The position numbers and the translations under genes were made by a program. A stretch of 64,000 nt of DNA from Bradyrhizobium sp. (GTDB taxonomy: Bacteria; Pseudomonadota; Alphaproteobacteria; Rhizobiales; Xanthobacteraceae): the NCBI RefSeq assembly GCF_004799445.1, contig NZ_SSNA01000112.1, forward strand, positions 1 to 64,000, given 5' to 3'. Of this stretch, positions 24,645-34,050 are shown in pieces. Under the pieces are notes generated by a model, which was given only the letters and a program-made list of their open reading frames with translations, made no database searches and was not told the origin of the DNA. The first letter of the stretch is position 1, and every line of letters starts with the position of its first letter.

Positions 24645-25030
24645 GAAACACCCCTGAATGCAGCCAATCTGCGTTCCAAGGCTTAACGTTGCGTTTGCGG
24701 GCAGGCTAAAACTCTAACGAGTCGAGGCGGCAACGCCGGTGAAAGCCGGTATCGCGGTTGCCGTTGCGGCAAGCCGCACCTTCCACGGGCATCGCGCGTC
24801 TGCCGTCCTTCCCGCGCGAAACCGTGCCTCGCCGTGCCGTCGCCGTCATTCGGCCCGACCTATTTCAGATGACGGTAGCGAATTCTTAAGGATGAAACCG
24901 CTCCGCCCGGCGTTACCGGATCGAACAACCCTTTTGACACCGTTCGACCGATATGTTTTTGCCGCCGATATGGTCGCCCTCCATCGGGGCCACACCTCGA
25001 TGGCTTCCGGACCGGCATCAGGATTGCACG
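24645..25030. other. Intergenic region, nothing recognised
   Basis: About 385 bases before the GGDEF/EAL gene. The plus-strand ORF at 24739 has no family-like features. No clear palindrome or terminator was seen. Confidence 0.4.
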
Positions 25031-27694
25031 ATGCGCGCTCACGATTGCCCGGTGATCGAAACCCCCGACTTGCTGCTCGCTGTGCTTGAGCGGGCGAACG
25101 ACGGCGTCGTGATCGTCGATGGCGATCTTCACGTCAGCCATTTCAATGCAGCAGCCGAACGGCTCTGGCAGCTCGATCGCGCCGAAGTGCTCGGCCATCA
25201 TGTCAGCCGCCTGGGACTGACGGACATCGAACTAAAGGACTTGGCACTGCATCATGTGGCGACCGCGGCCTCGGGTCAGCTGAACGGCAGCGACGCCACG
25301 CCGCGATCTGGCCCCGAGATCAGGATCCAGCGCAAGGATGGCAGCCGGATCCGTGCCGCGCTGTCGCTTTCGCGCGTCGAGGCCGGCGGTCAAGGCCGTA
25401 CCGTCGCCTTCGTTCGGGACATCACCGCCGAGGTTGGATTACGCGAAAGACTGGCGTTGCTCTCGTTGATCGCCGACAGGACCAGCCGCGCAGTGGTCGT
25501 CACCGATCACAACTTGAAGGTCGTCTATACCAACGCTGCGTTCTCGGGAATGTTCGGGTATTCGATCGAGGAAGCACAGGGCCGCCAGGCGAACGAGCTC
25601 CTGGTGGGCCGGCATACCGACCGCAGGACGCTGGCGAGGTTGCGACGCGTGATCGGCCAGGAAAGCGGCGGCGAAGAGGAAATCCTCAGCTACGACAAAA
25701 ACGGCGACGAAGTCTGGATCTCGGCCAATGTCACCACGTTCCGCAACGATCGCGGACGGGTCAAGTACATGTGCGCGCTGCTGACCGATATCACCGAGAC
25801 CCGGCAATTGCGGTCGCTGCAGCAGCTGATCATGACCGCGCTGGCCGATGAAATCCCGCTTACGGATATCGCCGACCAGCTTTGCCGGCGCGTCGAGCAA
25901 ATCGCGCCAGACGTCGTTTCGTCGCTGCTCCACATCGACGCCAACGGATTGGTCCATCCGCTGGGCGGCCCCAGTCTTCCCGACGACTATTCCCGGGCGC
26001 TGGAGGGCATCGCGATTGGCCCCGATACGGGGTCCTGCGGATCAGCGGCATTTTACGGCAAGCCGGTGCTGGCGATGGATATCGACACCGATCCGCGCTG
26101 GCAGCCGTTCAAGGCCCGGCCGCTCGAGGTTGGCTTGCGGGCGTGCTGGTCCACGCCGATCAAGGCCAAGGACGGCCGCGTGATCGGAACCTTCGCCTTC
26201 TATTTCAGGGAATGCCGTGCGCCGAGCCGCTGGCATCAGGCCATTGTCGACGCCTGCGTGCATCTCGGGGCGCTGGCGATCGAGCGCAATGACGCACGAG
26301 CCCAGATCGCGCGGCTCGCCTATCATGATATGCTGACCGGCCTGCCGAACCGCGCGCAGTTGCGTGGTCTGATCTCCCAGGCGATCGAAGCCTGTTCCGA
26401 GGGAAAACACGTTGCGCTGGCGTTTCTGGATGTCGATAACTTCAAGGACGTCAACGATACGCTCGGACACTCGGCCGGCGACGAATTGCTCATCCAGTTT
26501 GCCCAGTGCCTGCGCGCGCAGCTTCAGCCGGGTGACTTGCTGGGGCGTCTGGGCGGCGACGAATTCGTGATTGTGCTGCCGAACCGCGATGCTGCCGAAG
26601 CCTCGATGGTCGCCTCGCGGATTACCGATGCTCTGATCATGCCGCTGCGGATCGGAACCAGACAGGTGCCGATGTCTGCCAGCATCGGCATCAGTGTCTA
26701 TCCGGACAACGCGACCGACATCGATACCCTGATACAGCAGGCCGATGCGGCGATGTACAAGGCCAAGCGGGCGGGCCGTTCCACGTACCGCTTCTTCAGC
26801 GCCGACATGAACAGGCTCGCCGAGCAACGGCTGGTCCTGAGCGCGGCGTTGCGCAGCGCGATCGCAAGTGACGCCCTGAAATTGCATTATCAGCCGCAGA
26901 TCCGGACGGTCGACGGCGCCATCCATGGCGTCGAGGCGCTGGCGCGTTGGCATGATCCCGTGCTCGGCGAGGTCTCGCCTGCGAAGTTCATCCCGCTGGC
27001 CGAAGAGTGCGGCCTGATCGAGCAGATCGGCCTGTGGTCGATACGCGAGGCCTGCCGGCAGATGGCGGAGTGGCGCCAGTCCGGGCTCGACATACCCTGT
27101 GTCTCCGTCAACCTGTCTCCCATCAACTTCCAGAACGTGAACCTGGCAGCGGCGGTCGCCGAGATCCTGGCGGACCATGGGCTGCCGCCGGAAGTACTCA
27201 TGCTCGAGATTACCGAAGGCGTGATTATGAACGAGCGCTCGGTCGCGATCGAGACGATGCATGCCGTTCGCAAGCTGGGGGTGGGGCTGTCGCTGGATGA
27301 TTTTGGAACGGGTTATTCGAGCCTCAGCCGGTTGACGCAACTGCCGATTCGCGAGCTGAAGATCGACCGCGGCTTCATGCGCGATATCGAGAGCAACGCC
27401 AGCGCGCGGGCGATCGTTACCACCGTGGTTCGCGTCGGCCAGAGCCTGCAACTCATCGTCGTCGCCGAGGGCGTCGAAACCGAGTTGCAGCGAAATCTGC
27501 TCGCCGAACTCGGATGCGATGTGCTGCAGGGATTCCTCTACGCCCCCGCGCTGTCACCCCCAGCCTTCGGGCGCTGGCTGCTTGAGCATAGCGCCAGCCG
27601 AGCGAGCGTGATGCTCAGGCGCATCGGTCGATCGCTGTCGCAGCCGCCGGCCGAGTCTTCGCCCAGCGCCTCCTCAGCCGAGCGGCTGGGATAG
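25031..27694 (+). CDS. PAS-PAS-GAF-GGDEF-EAL c-di-GMP enzyme
   Basis: An 887-residue cytoplasmic signalling protein; the ATG at 25031 after CAGGA is preferred over 24953. Two PAS domains (about 15-120 and 140-250) and a GAF domain (about 270-420, PDTGSCGSAAFYGKPV) precede a GGDEF domain with intact RLGGDEFVIVLP near residue 509. The EAL domain has EALARWHD near 633, and DDFGTGYSSLSRLTQLPIRELKID near 755. Both catalytic motifs look intact, so it could make and degrade c-di-GMP. The inhibitory I-site RxxD is QPGD here, so product inhibition of the cyclase is probably lost. There are no membrane segments, so input is intracellular (haem, redox or small ligands). Confidence 0.92.
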   Translation: MRAHDCPVIETPDLLLAVLERANDGVVIVDGDLHVSHFNAAAERLWQLDRAEVLGHHVSRLGLTDIELKDLALHHVATAASGQLNGSDATPRSGPEIRIQRKDGSRIRAALSLSRVEAGGQGRTVAFVRDITAEVGLRERLALLSLIADRTSRAVVVTDHNLKVVYTNAAFSGMFGYSIEEAQGRQANELLVGRHTDRRTLARLRRVIGQESGGEEEILSYDKNGDEVWISANVTTFRNDRGRVKYMCALLTDITETRQLRSLQQLIMTALADEIPLTDIADQLCRRVEQIAPDVVSSLLHIDANGLVHPLGGPSLPDDYSRALEGIAIGPDTGSCGSAAFYGKPVLAMDIDTDPRWQPFKARPLEVGLRACWSTPIKAKDGRVIGTFAFYFRECRAPSRWHQAIVDACVHLGALAIERNDARAQIARLAYHDMLTGLPNRAQLRGLISQAIEACSEGKHVALAFLDVDNFKDVNDTLGHSAGDELLIQFAQCLRAQLQPGDLLGRLGGDEFVIVLPNRDAAEASMVASRITDALIMPLRIGTRQVPMSASIGISVYPDNATDIDTLIQQADAAMYKAKRAGRSTYRFFSADMNRLAEQRLVLSAALRSAIASDALKLHYQPQIRTVDGAIHGVEALARWHDPVLGEVSPAKFIPLAEECGLIEQIGLWSIREACRQMAEWRQSGLDIPCVSVNLSPINFQNVNLAAAVAEILADHGLPPEVLMLEITEGVIMNERSVAIETMHAVRKLGVGLSLDDFGTGYSSLSRLTQLPIRELKIDRGFMRDIESNASARAIVTTVVRVGQSLQLIVVAEGVETELQRNLLAELGCDVLQGFLYAPALSPPAFGRWLLEHSASRASVMLRRIGRSLSQPPAESSPSASSAERLG

Positions 27695-27849
27695 GGTGCT
27701 CCACCGCTCCGGCTGCCGGCCATCCACGTCTTTTATTCCGCAAGCGACGCCAAGACGTGGATGCCCTGCATCGCAGACAAGTTTAGGCCGTCTGCGCACG
27801 CTCGACTGGCCGGGCTTGACGGAAAGCAGGATGTTATTTCTGAACCTGG

Positions 27850-28272
27850 TCAGGCCGGCGAGGCGAGGGGCTTGCCCTTCTCCACGATATAGGTGCTCAC
27901 GATATGGCTCTTCTTGTCGCCATTCTTGCCGCCCGCATGCGGCGTGTTGGCCGGAATCACGACGGCGTCGCCCGGTTTAAAGGACTTGGTCGGCTGTCCC
28001 TCGATCGGCAGGTCAAATCCACCTTCGAGCATGTACGCAGATTCGATGCCCGGATGGGTATGCCGCCCGATGGTGACGCCGGGTTCGATTTCAATATCGA
28101 CAATGAGCGTGACATATCCCGGAGTCGGGCCGTCGGTCTGTGACAGAATCTTGCGCGCGACCCCCGGCGTTGCCGCGGGCGGTGTCTGCGCCGACGCGTC
28201 GGTCGCAGCGAATCCAGTGATGGAGCAGAGCGCGCAGGACGCAATGCCGGCAAAGCCTCGGCGTGTCAGCAT
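27850..28272 (-). CDS. Exported cupin domain protein
   Basis: A 140-residue single-domain cupin with a Tat-like leader (MLTRRGFAGIASCALCSITGFAATDASA). The cupin metal-site motifs are GRHTHPGIESAYMLEGGFDLP and KPGDAVVIPANTPHAG. The start at 28272 has GGGAGG. The ORF track adds about 70 spurious residues. The periplasmic location and single metal site suggest a small oxygenase, isomerase or binding role. The substrate is unknown. Confidence 0.78.
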   Translation of the reverse strand: MLTRRGFAGIASCALCSITGFAATDASAQTPPAATPGVARKILSQTDGPTPGYVTLIVDIEIEPGVTIGRHTHPGIESAYMLEGGFDLPIEGQPTKSFKPGDAVVIPANTPHAGGKNGDKKSHIVSTYIVEKGKPLASPA

Positions 28273-28504
28273 GGAAACCTCCCTGTGATGCCCGGATCGC
28301 TGCCGGGCTTGGAGACCGGCATCGCCTCGCGCCGGTTTCGGCGCAAAACTGCCTGACCAGGCTGTGCTTGGCAAGCGGCGGCGTGGCGCCGTGCGCCGCG
28401 CCGGATGTCCAATCTGTAACCGGTCTCGATCGAACGCACGAGCCGCGACCCACCCATCCCAGTGGCAATGGAGGGTTGGCAACGCGGGATGGTCCTTGTG
28501 ACCG

Positions 28505-28753
28505 TTACCCGATCCTGCGGAAGGACATGCTCAAGCTCGGTTTTTCCGGGAACACCGGCTCGCGGTGAATCTGGGTGCCTGACTCGTCGACGACAACAAC
28601 CGCAAGGGCGGGATCCTTGGGTCGGGGATCATCGCGAAGCTCGCTTGCGAGATTCTTGCTGTGTTCGATCGCCGCCGAGACGGTGGGAAATTCCAGTCCC
28701 CCCTTGTCCCTGACGGGAACGCCATCCTTGATGTCGAAATAATAGGTCCGCAT
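28505..28753 (-). CDS. DUF6894 family protein
   Basis: An 82-residue protein beginning MRTYYFDIKDGVPVRDKGGLEFPTVSAAIEHSKNLASELRDDP, the pattern of the DUF6894 small proteins that are numerous in Bradyrhizobium. AGAGGA lies 6 bases before the ATG at 28753. The C-terminal half is a beta strand with VVVVDESGTQIHREPVF. Function unknown. Confidence 0.75.
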   Translation of the reverse strand: MRTYYFDIKDGVPVRDKGGLEFPTVSAAIEHSKNLASELRDDPRPKDPALAVVVVDESGTQIHREPVFPEKPSLSMSFRRIG

Positions 28754-28930
28754 GGCAATCCTCTGAATACACCTGGCAGATAGGGCGACAGACGCTCCCC
28801 AGCAGGGGAGCCCGAGGAGCATCCGTGACCCGACGTGCAGAGAAAACGTCCAGAGAAGCTGGCTCCGAATTTCTTCAGCCGCGCTGCTCCCTCACGTATG
28901 CACAGAGAAGCACACGCCGCAGGCCGCGCC

Positions 28931-28944
28931 TTGATCCTGGTCAA
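28931..28944. promoter_or_regulatory. FixK/FNR-type box before the slipin gene
   Basis: TTGATCCTGGTCAA is a full match to the FixK2 consensus TTG(A/C)-N6-(T/G)CAA. It lies about 102 bases before the slipin start and 178 bases before the DUF6894 start. Low-oxygen control of the slipin is inferred. Confidence 0.5.
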
Positions 28945-29045
28945 TGCTTGCCGTGACCCCGGCGATTGTCCGCCGCGGCGTCGATCGCGCTGTCGCCACC
29001 CGGCGGTAACGTGCTAGGCTCGGTAAAATAACCGGTGAGGGCGTC

Positions 29046-29810
29046 ATGGGCTTCATTTCTTTTCCCGTACTGCTGATCATCATTTATGCCCTGATTTCGC
29101 TTCGGGTGCTCAAGCAGTATGAGCGCGGCGTGGTGTTTCTGCTCGGCCGGTTTGCCGGCGTGCGCGGCCCCGGCCTGACCTTGATCTTCATGCCGTTCCA
29201 GACCATGACGCGGGTGTCCTTGCGCACCGTCACCATGCAGATCCCATCGCAAAAGATCATCACCAAGGACAACGTCTCGATCGATATCGCGGCGGTCGCC
29301 TATTACCACATCACCGATCCGGAAAAGGCCGTGATCGCCATCGAGAACGTCTACAACGCGATCAACCAGATCAGCCAGACCACGGTGCGCAACGTGGTGG
29401 GTCGCTTCAGCCTCGATCAGCTGTTGTCCGATACCGCCAGCATCAACGATCAGATCAAGAACGTCATCGACCTCCACACCGAACCCTGGGGCACCCAGGT
29501 CACGGCGGTGGAGATCAAGGACATCACGCTGCCGGACAACATGCAGCGAGCGATGGCCAAGGAAGCCGAGGCCGAGCGTGAACGCCGCGCCAAGATCGTC
29601 GCCGCCGAAGGCGAATACCAGGCCGCGGTGAAGCTCGGCCAGGCGGCCGACATCATCACCCAGCATCCGGTGGCGCTGCAGCTTCGCACCCTGCAGACGA
29701 TGGCCGAAATCTCGGTGGAAAAAAACTCCACCATCATCTTCCCCGCCCAGTTCATGACGACGGTGCAGGAAGCGATCGCGCTGCTTTCAAAGGACTCGGC
29801 GTCGAAGTAG
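29046..29810 (+). CDS. Slipin (SPFH/stomatin-prohibitin family)
   Basis: A 254-residue bacterial slipin. An N-terminal membrane segment (FPVLLIIIYALISLRVL) is followed by QYERGVVFLLGRFAGVRGPGLTLIFMP, the stomatin core with DNVSIDIAAVAYYHITDPEKAV, and the C-terminal coiled coil AMAKEAEAERERRAKIVAAEGEYQAA. Slipins oligomerise on the membrane and scaffold proteases or transporters. They usually sit beside an NfeD/ClpP-class membrane protease; none is here. It ends 24 bases inside the convergent DHA2 transporter gene. A FixK-type box is upstream. Confidence 0.88.
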   Translation: MGFISFPVLLIIIYALISLRVLKQYERGVVFLLGRFAGVRGPGLTLIFMPFQTMTRVSLRTVTMQIPSQKIITKDNVSIDIAAVAYYHITDPEKAVIAIENVYNAINQISQTTVRNVVGRFSLDQLLSDTASINDQIKNVIDLHTEPWGTQVTAVEIKDITLPDNMQRAMAKEAEAERERRAKIVAAEGEYQAAVKLGQAADIITQHPVALQLRTLQTMAEISVEKNSTIIFPAQFMTTVQEAIALLSKDSASK

Positions 29811-31397
29811 CCTCGTCCACGATTGGCCCGGCGCCGTTGCCTGGGTTTGCGGCCACTTTCCGGCGAAGGGCACCAGTAGAAGTCCGATCAGCGCCACGGC
29901 CGCGAGCAGCGCCCAGGCTTCGTTGACGGAAAGCGCGAACGCCGCCTTCTCGACCATCGGGCGGACATAGGCCTCGACGGCGGCGTCCGATACATCGGGC
30001 GGCCGGTGCAGGAACAGCTTCAGATCAAGCCCGATCGCCTGCGCCGCGGTGACGTCGCCGGCAATCAGCCGGTCGCGCAAGGCCTCGCCATGCCCAATGG
30101 TGCGCCCATAGAGGATGGTATCGATCAACGCGATGCCGATCGCCCCGCCAAGGTTGCGCATCAGGTTGAACAGGCCCGAGGCGTCGGGCACCTGCGCTGC
30201 CGTCAGCGTGCCCAGCGCCAGCCGTGTCGGAGGCAGCAGGCAGAACATGATCGCGATGCCGCGCAGGACCTGGGGCCAGAACATCTCGTCGAAATCGGCG
30301 ACCCGGCTTTGCCACGCGCTCAAGCCGAGGCCGAGCGCGAACAGCGCGAAGCCCGCCGCGGACAGCATGCGCGCATCAAGCCTGCTTTCCAGGTGACCCG
30401 CGACCGGCGCGGTGACGAGTTGCGCGACGCCGGTGACGAGCATGATGGTGCCGATCTCGAAGGCGTCGTGATGCCGGACATAGGCGAGGAAGACCGGCAT
30501 CAGATAGACCGAGCCGAATAATCCAACCCCGAGGCAGAAACTCAAGCCGCAACCGACCGCAAAGGAGCGCGCCCGCAAGGTCGAAAGCTCCACCACCGGA
30601 TGCCGTGCTCCAAGCGTCCTGAATGCGAAGAGGGTTGCGGTCACCGTACTCACCGCGAACAGGCCGAGGCAGAGCGGCGAAAGCCAGCCATCCTGCGGGG
30701 CCTGTTTCAGGCCGATCTCGAGCGAGGCCAGCGAAATCGCCATCAGCACGAGCGAAGTGCGGTCGAGCGTGGCGAGATCGGTGAAATTGGGTTTCTCCGC
30801 CGGCAGCAAAAACGGCGTGGCGGCCGCCGCGATCAGCCCGGGGGCGACATTGATCAGGAACAGCCAGTGCCAGGACCAGGTCTCGGTGATCCAGCCGCCG
30901 ACCACCGGGCCGACCGTCGGCGCCAGCACCGCCATGATGCCGGCTATCGTGGTGGCGATCGGGTGCAGGCGGACCGGAAACAGCAGGAACACCGCGGAAA
31001 ACACCGCCGGGATCAGCGTGCCGCCGGCAAAGCCCTGAAGCACGCGGAAACCGACCAGGGTCGGAAAATCGAAGCTCGACGCGCAGCCGATCGAGGCCAG
31101 GGTAAACAGGCTGATCGAACCGACAAACAGCCAGCGCAAGCTCAGCACGCGCGTCAGCCAGCCCGTCAATGGAATGGCGATGATTTCCGCGATCAGATAG
31201 GCGGTCTGAATCCAGCTCATCGCATCGCGCGAGATTTCGAGCGCCTGCTGGATCGCGGGCAGCGAGGCCGCGACCACCTGGATGTCGAGGATCGCCATGA
31301 ACATGCCGAGGCACATCAGGAGGAAGCCGAGCCACGTCGCGGCATTGGCTTCGCCCGGCGCGGCGATCCCTTCGCTTGCGGCAATCCCCTCACTCAT
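29787..31397 (-). CDS. DHA2 family drug/metabolite exporter (EmrB/QacA-like)
   Basis: A 536-residue MFS transporter with about 14 membrane segments. Helix 1 reads LCLGMFMAILDIQVVAASLPAIQ (motif D1), then SWIQTAYLIAEIIAIPLTGWLTRVLSLRWLF and motif C-like GPVVGGWITETWSWHWLFLINV. The start at 31397 overlaps the stop of the methyltransferase gene as ATGA. It is the last gene of a PKS-methyltransferase-exporter operon, so it probably exports the polyketide product. The ORF track extends too far upstream. No EmrA-type adaptor is adjacent. Confidence 0.9.
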   Translation of the reverse strand: MSEGIAASEGIAAPGEANAATWLGFLLMCLGMFMAILDIQVVAASLPAIQQALEISRDAMSWIQTAYLIAEIIAIPLTGWLTRVLSLRWLFVGSISLFTLASIGCASSFDFPTLVGFRVLQGFAGGTLIPAVFSAVFLLFPVRLHPIATTIAGIMAVLAPTVGPVVGGWITETWSWHWLFLINVAPGLIAAAATPFLLPAEKPNFTDLATLDRTSLVLMAISLASLEIGLKQAPQDGWLSPLCLGLFAVSTVTATLFAFRTLGARHPVVELSTLRARSFAVGCGLSFCLGVGLFGSVYLMPVFLAYVRHHDAFEIGTIMLVTGVAQLVTAPVAGHLESRLDARMLSAAGFALFALGLGLSAWQSRVADFDEMFWPQVLRGIAIMFCLLPPTRLALGTLTAAQVPDASGLFNLMRNLGGAIGIALIDTILYGRTIGHGEALRDRLIAGDVTAAQAIGLDLKLFLHRPPDVSDAAVEAYVRPMVEKAAFALSVNEAWALLAAVALIGLLLVPFAGKWPQTQATAPGQSWTRLLRRRVL

Positions 31398-31909
31398 GGA
31401 GCGGACCGCGCCGTCATTGCGGCGGAGGCATCGAGGGCGCGGTTTTCGGCGCGGATGCGGATGGCGAGAACCGCTGAATTGAGCACCGTGAAGATCACGG
31501 CGGCGAGCGGCAGGCCGAACACAAGCGGAAGCACGGCGATTTCGCCGGCAACCACGGCATAGTTGGGATGGGCGAGAAATCGATACGGTCCCGCCGACAC
31601 CAGGTTCTCGCCCGGCAGCACAATGATCCGCGTGGTCCACCGCGGCCCCAGCGTTCGCATCACCCAGATCCGCAAGCCCTGCAGCATAAGATAGATCAGC
31701 AACGCTGCGACATTGACCGGCCGGTCGTGCCCGAACACCCACAGCGAGATCAGCCAGCCGGCATGGACGGCGACCATCAATGGATAGTGCCGCGGGGCGA
31801 CCTCGACGGCGCCGCGGGCCATCAGCCGGCGCGTGTTGTAATGTGAGAGAACAAGTTCTCCGGCGCGCTGCAGCGTGACCAGCGCGAGGATGAATTCGGC
31901 CGCCGTCAC
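31394..31909 (-). CDS. Isoprenylcysteine carboxyl methyltransferase (ICMT)-like protein, GTG start
   Basis: A 171-residue membrane methyltransferase. A GTG at 31909 overlaps the PKS stop as GTGA, and the length fits the family. Several membrane segments are followed by the SAM-binding C-terminal motif YRFLAHPNYAVVAGEIAVLPL and RIRAENRAL. Homologues beside type III PKS genes, such as Bacillus BpsB, O-methylate alkylpyrones rather than prenylated proteins. The gene is coupled to the PKS upstream and the exporter downstream, so product methylation is the likely job. Confidence 0.85.
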   Translation of the reverse strand: MTAAEFILALVTLQRAGELVLSHYNTRRLMARGAVEVAPRHYPLMVAVHAGWLISLWVFGHDRPVNVAALLIYLMLQGLRIWVMRTLGPRWTTRIIVLPGENLVSAGPYRFLAHPNYAVVAGEIAVLPLVFGLPLAAVIFTVLNSAVLAIRIRAENRALDASAAMTARSAP

Positions 31910-32985
31910 GCGGCGTGCCGCAGACTGACGCAGCTTGCGCTGAAGCCGGGGCCGAGTGCTGTCAACAGCGAGCGTGCCGGCAACCCCTTCGCGCGGGCCC
32001 GTTCGAGGATGAAAAGCACCGTCGGCGACGACATATTGCCGTAGTCGGCGATTACCTGCCGTTCGTGCTCCAGCGTTCCCTGATCGAGCGCCAGCGCGGT
32101 CTCGATCGCGTTGATCACCCTGGCGCCGCCGGGGTGGCAGATGAATTGGTCGATATCCGCCAGCGAGAGCTGCATGCGGGCCAGGATCTGCGTCAAGACC
32201 GGTTTGAGTTGCGCAGTGACGAATTCGGGAATGGTGCGGCGAAGGATGACGCCGAACCCTTGCGGATCGACGCTCCAGCCCATCACGTCGAGCGTATCGG
32301 GCCAAAGGTGCTCGCCGGCATGCTCGATCTTTGTCGCGCCGCCGTCGCCCGCGCGCAGCACGATCGCGGCGGCGCCGTCGCCGAACAGGCTGACGGCAAT
32401 GATGTTGGCCTTGGTGAGTTCGTCGAGGCGAAGCGCGAGCGAGCAGAGTTCGATCGTCACCAGCAGCACATTGGTACCAGGCCGCGCCTGGGCGAGGCGC
32501 GAGGCGATCGACAGGCCCGAGGTCCCGCCGGCGCAGCCGAGGCCGAACACCGGCACGCGCGACACGTCGGATCGAAAACCCATCCGGCGATGGACGCGGG
32601 CATCCAGGCTCGGCGTTGCGATCCCGGTGGAGCAAACGGTGACGACGGTGTCGACGTCGGCAGCGTCAAGGCCCGCGCCGGCCAGCGCCTTGCCGGCGAC
32701 GTCGATGAACAGCGCTTCGGCTCCCTCGAGAAACGCTTCGGTGCGCTCCGGCCAGCCTCGCGGCTCGAGATACCACTCGAACGGTTTCACGCCGTGACGC
32801 TTGACGATTCCGGTGTTGGTGAAAATGCTTGCGAACCTGTCGTAATCGGGAAAGCGGCTGCCGAACACGTCCCACGCCGCGGCCTGAACATCCTTCTGCA
32901 AGAAAACGTGCGGAGGTACCGATGTCGCGAGCGAGAGCAGGGCAGCCGTTGGCATTACGAGATCCTTCGTGTCGATTTCCCTCAT
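31906..32985 (-). CDS. Type III polyketide synthase (chalcone/alkylpyrone synthase-like)
   Basis: A 359-residue homodimeric ketosynthase that would condense a starter acyl-CoA with malonyl-CoA to pyrones or resorcinols. The catalytic triad is visible: Cys in GLGCAGGTSGL (about 151), His in ICHPGGARV (about 284) and Asn in DYGNMSSPT (about 317). The C-terminal GPGFSAS is also typical. It heads a three-gene coupled operon with the ICMT-like methyltransferase and the DHA2 exporter. By analogy with BpsA-BpsB the product may be a methylated alkylpyrone or alkylresorcinol. The chain length cannot be read from sequence. Confidence 0.92.
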   Translation of the reverse strand: MREIDTKDLVMPTAALLSLATSVPPHVFLQKDVQAAAWDVFGSRFPDYDRFASIFTNTGIVKRHGVKPFEWYLEPRGWPERTEAFLEGAEALFIDVAGKALAGAGLDAADVDTVVTVCSTGIATPSLDARVHRRMGFRSDVSRVPVFGLGCAGGTSGLSIASRLAQARPGTNVLLVTIELCSLALRLDELTKANIIAVSLFGDGAAAIVLRAGDGGATKIEHAGEHLWPDTLDVMGWSVDPQGFGVILRRTIPEFVTAQLKPVLTQILARMQLSLADIDQFICHPGGARVINAIETALALDQGTLEHERQVIADYGNMSSPTVLFILERARAKGLPARSLLTALGPGFSASCVSLRHAA

Positions 32986-33162
32986 GATGGGAACATCGAC
33001 AGGAAGTCTTTATTTCGGCGCTTGCGAAATTCTTCGCCGGAACGGGTCACTAAAGCGTGAAACCCGCGCACCAGGCGATCACGCTGCGTAGTCGCGGCGT
33101 CCCTGTTCTGTTCGCTGCAACGATGTTTCCTGCAGACTCCGAAGACCGCGGCGGACGCCTCG

Positions 33163-33999
33163 TCAGGCGCTCACGACCGGATTGCGCAGGATACCGATTC
33201 CCTCGATTTCGATTTCGCAGACGTCGCCTGGCCGCAGGAAGATGGGCGGCTTGCGGGGGTAGCCGACGCCTGCCGGCGTGCCGGTGATGATGACGTCGCC
33301 GGGCTCGAGCGTCATGACTTCGGAAATCAGTGCGATGGTGCGCGCGACCGGAAAGATCATGTTGCCCGTGTTGCCGTCCTGCAGGGTCTGGCCGTTCAAA
33401 CGGCAGACGATTCGCAGTCCCGCGGCGCCGGCGGGCAGTTCGTCCGCCGTGACGATGTCGGGGCCGAACGGCCCGGTGCCGTCAAAATTCTTGCCCATGG
33501 TCCATTGCGTCGATTTGCGCTGATAGTCGCGCAGCGAGCCGTCGTTGAAACAGGCGTATCCGAAGACATGGGACAGCGCGTCGGCTTCACTGACATTGCG
33601 CGCCGGCTTGCCGATCACGATCGCAAGTTCGGCCTCGTAGTCGAACTTGTCCGAGCACAGCGGCCGCACCAGCGGCTGGCCATGTGCCACCAGCGAACTT
33701 TTGGTGCGGAGGAAAACCGCGGGGTAATCCGGAATCGGATTGCCGCCTTCCTTGGCGTGGTCGACGTAGTTCAGGCCGATGCAAACGATCTTGCCCGGCT
33801 CGGGCACGGGCAATCCCAGGGTGATGTCGGCGAGGGGATGCGATCGCCCTTCCGTCAACCGGCGGCCTGCCGCAACCGCCGCAATGACGGCCTGCGCTGA
33901 ACCCAGATCGGAATCGGCGATTTCCACGATGCTGTCGCCACGACGCAGCGCCGGGCACCAGCGGCCTTCCCTTAGAAACGAAACCAGACGCATAGCCAT
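33163..33999 (-). CDS. Fumarylacetoacetate hydrolase (FAH) family protein
   Basis: A 278-residue FAH-fold enzyme. Motifs include KIVCIGLNYVDHAKE, PAVFLRTKSSLVAHGQPL, YEAELAIVIGKPARNVSEADA, NDGSLRDYQRKSTQWTMGKNFDGTGPFGPDIVTADEL and PGDVIITGTPAGVGYPRKPP. Metal-binding acidic residues fit EAELAIVIG and the ND of NDGS. The family cleaves or isomerises acylpyruvates in aromatic and sugar catabolism. It is divergent from a GntR/FCD regulator followed by a Bug-type binding protein, which together suggest uptake and breakdown of an organic acid. Confidence 0.9.
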   Translation of the reverse strand: MAMRLVSFLREGRWCPALRRGDSIVEIADSDLGSAQAVIAAVAAGRRLTEGRSHPLADITLGLPVPEPGKIVCIGLNYVDHAKEGGNPIPDYPAVFLRTKSSLVAHGQPLVRPLCSDKFDYEAELAIVIGKPARNVSEADALSHVFGYACFNDGSLRDYQRKSTQWTMGKNFDGTGPFGPDIVTADELPAGAAGLRIVCRLNGQTLQDGNTGNMIFPVARTIALISEVMTLEPGDVIITGTPAGVGYPRKPPIFLRPGDVCEIEIEGIGILRNPVVSA

Positions 34000-34050
34000 C
34001 TCCGATGCTTGACCATGGCGTCCTTAATCGATATTTTTTTCCAAATCAAC

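Noticed and set aside
26042-27451. 469-aa minus-strand ORF opposite the GGDEF-EAL gene
   Set aside because: Shadow frame rich in Arg, His and Gln without motifs.
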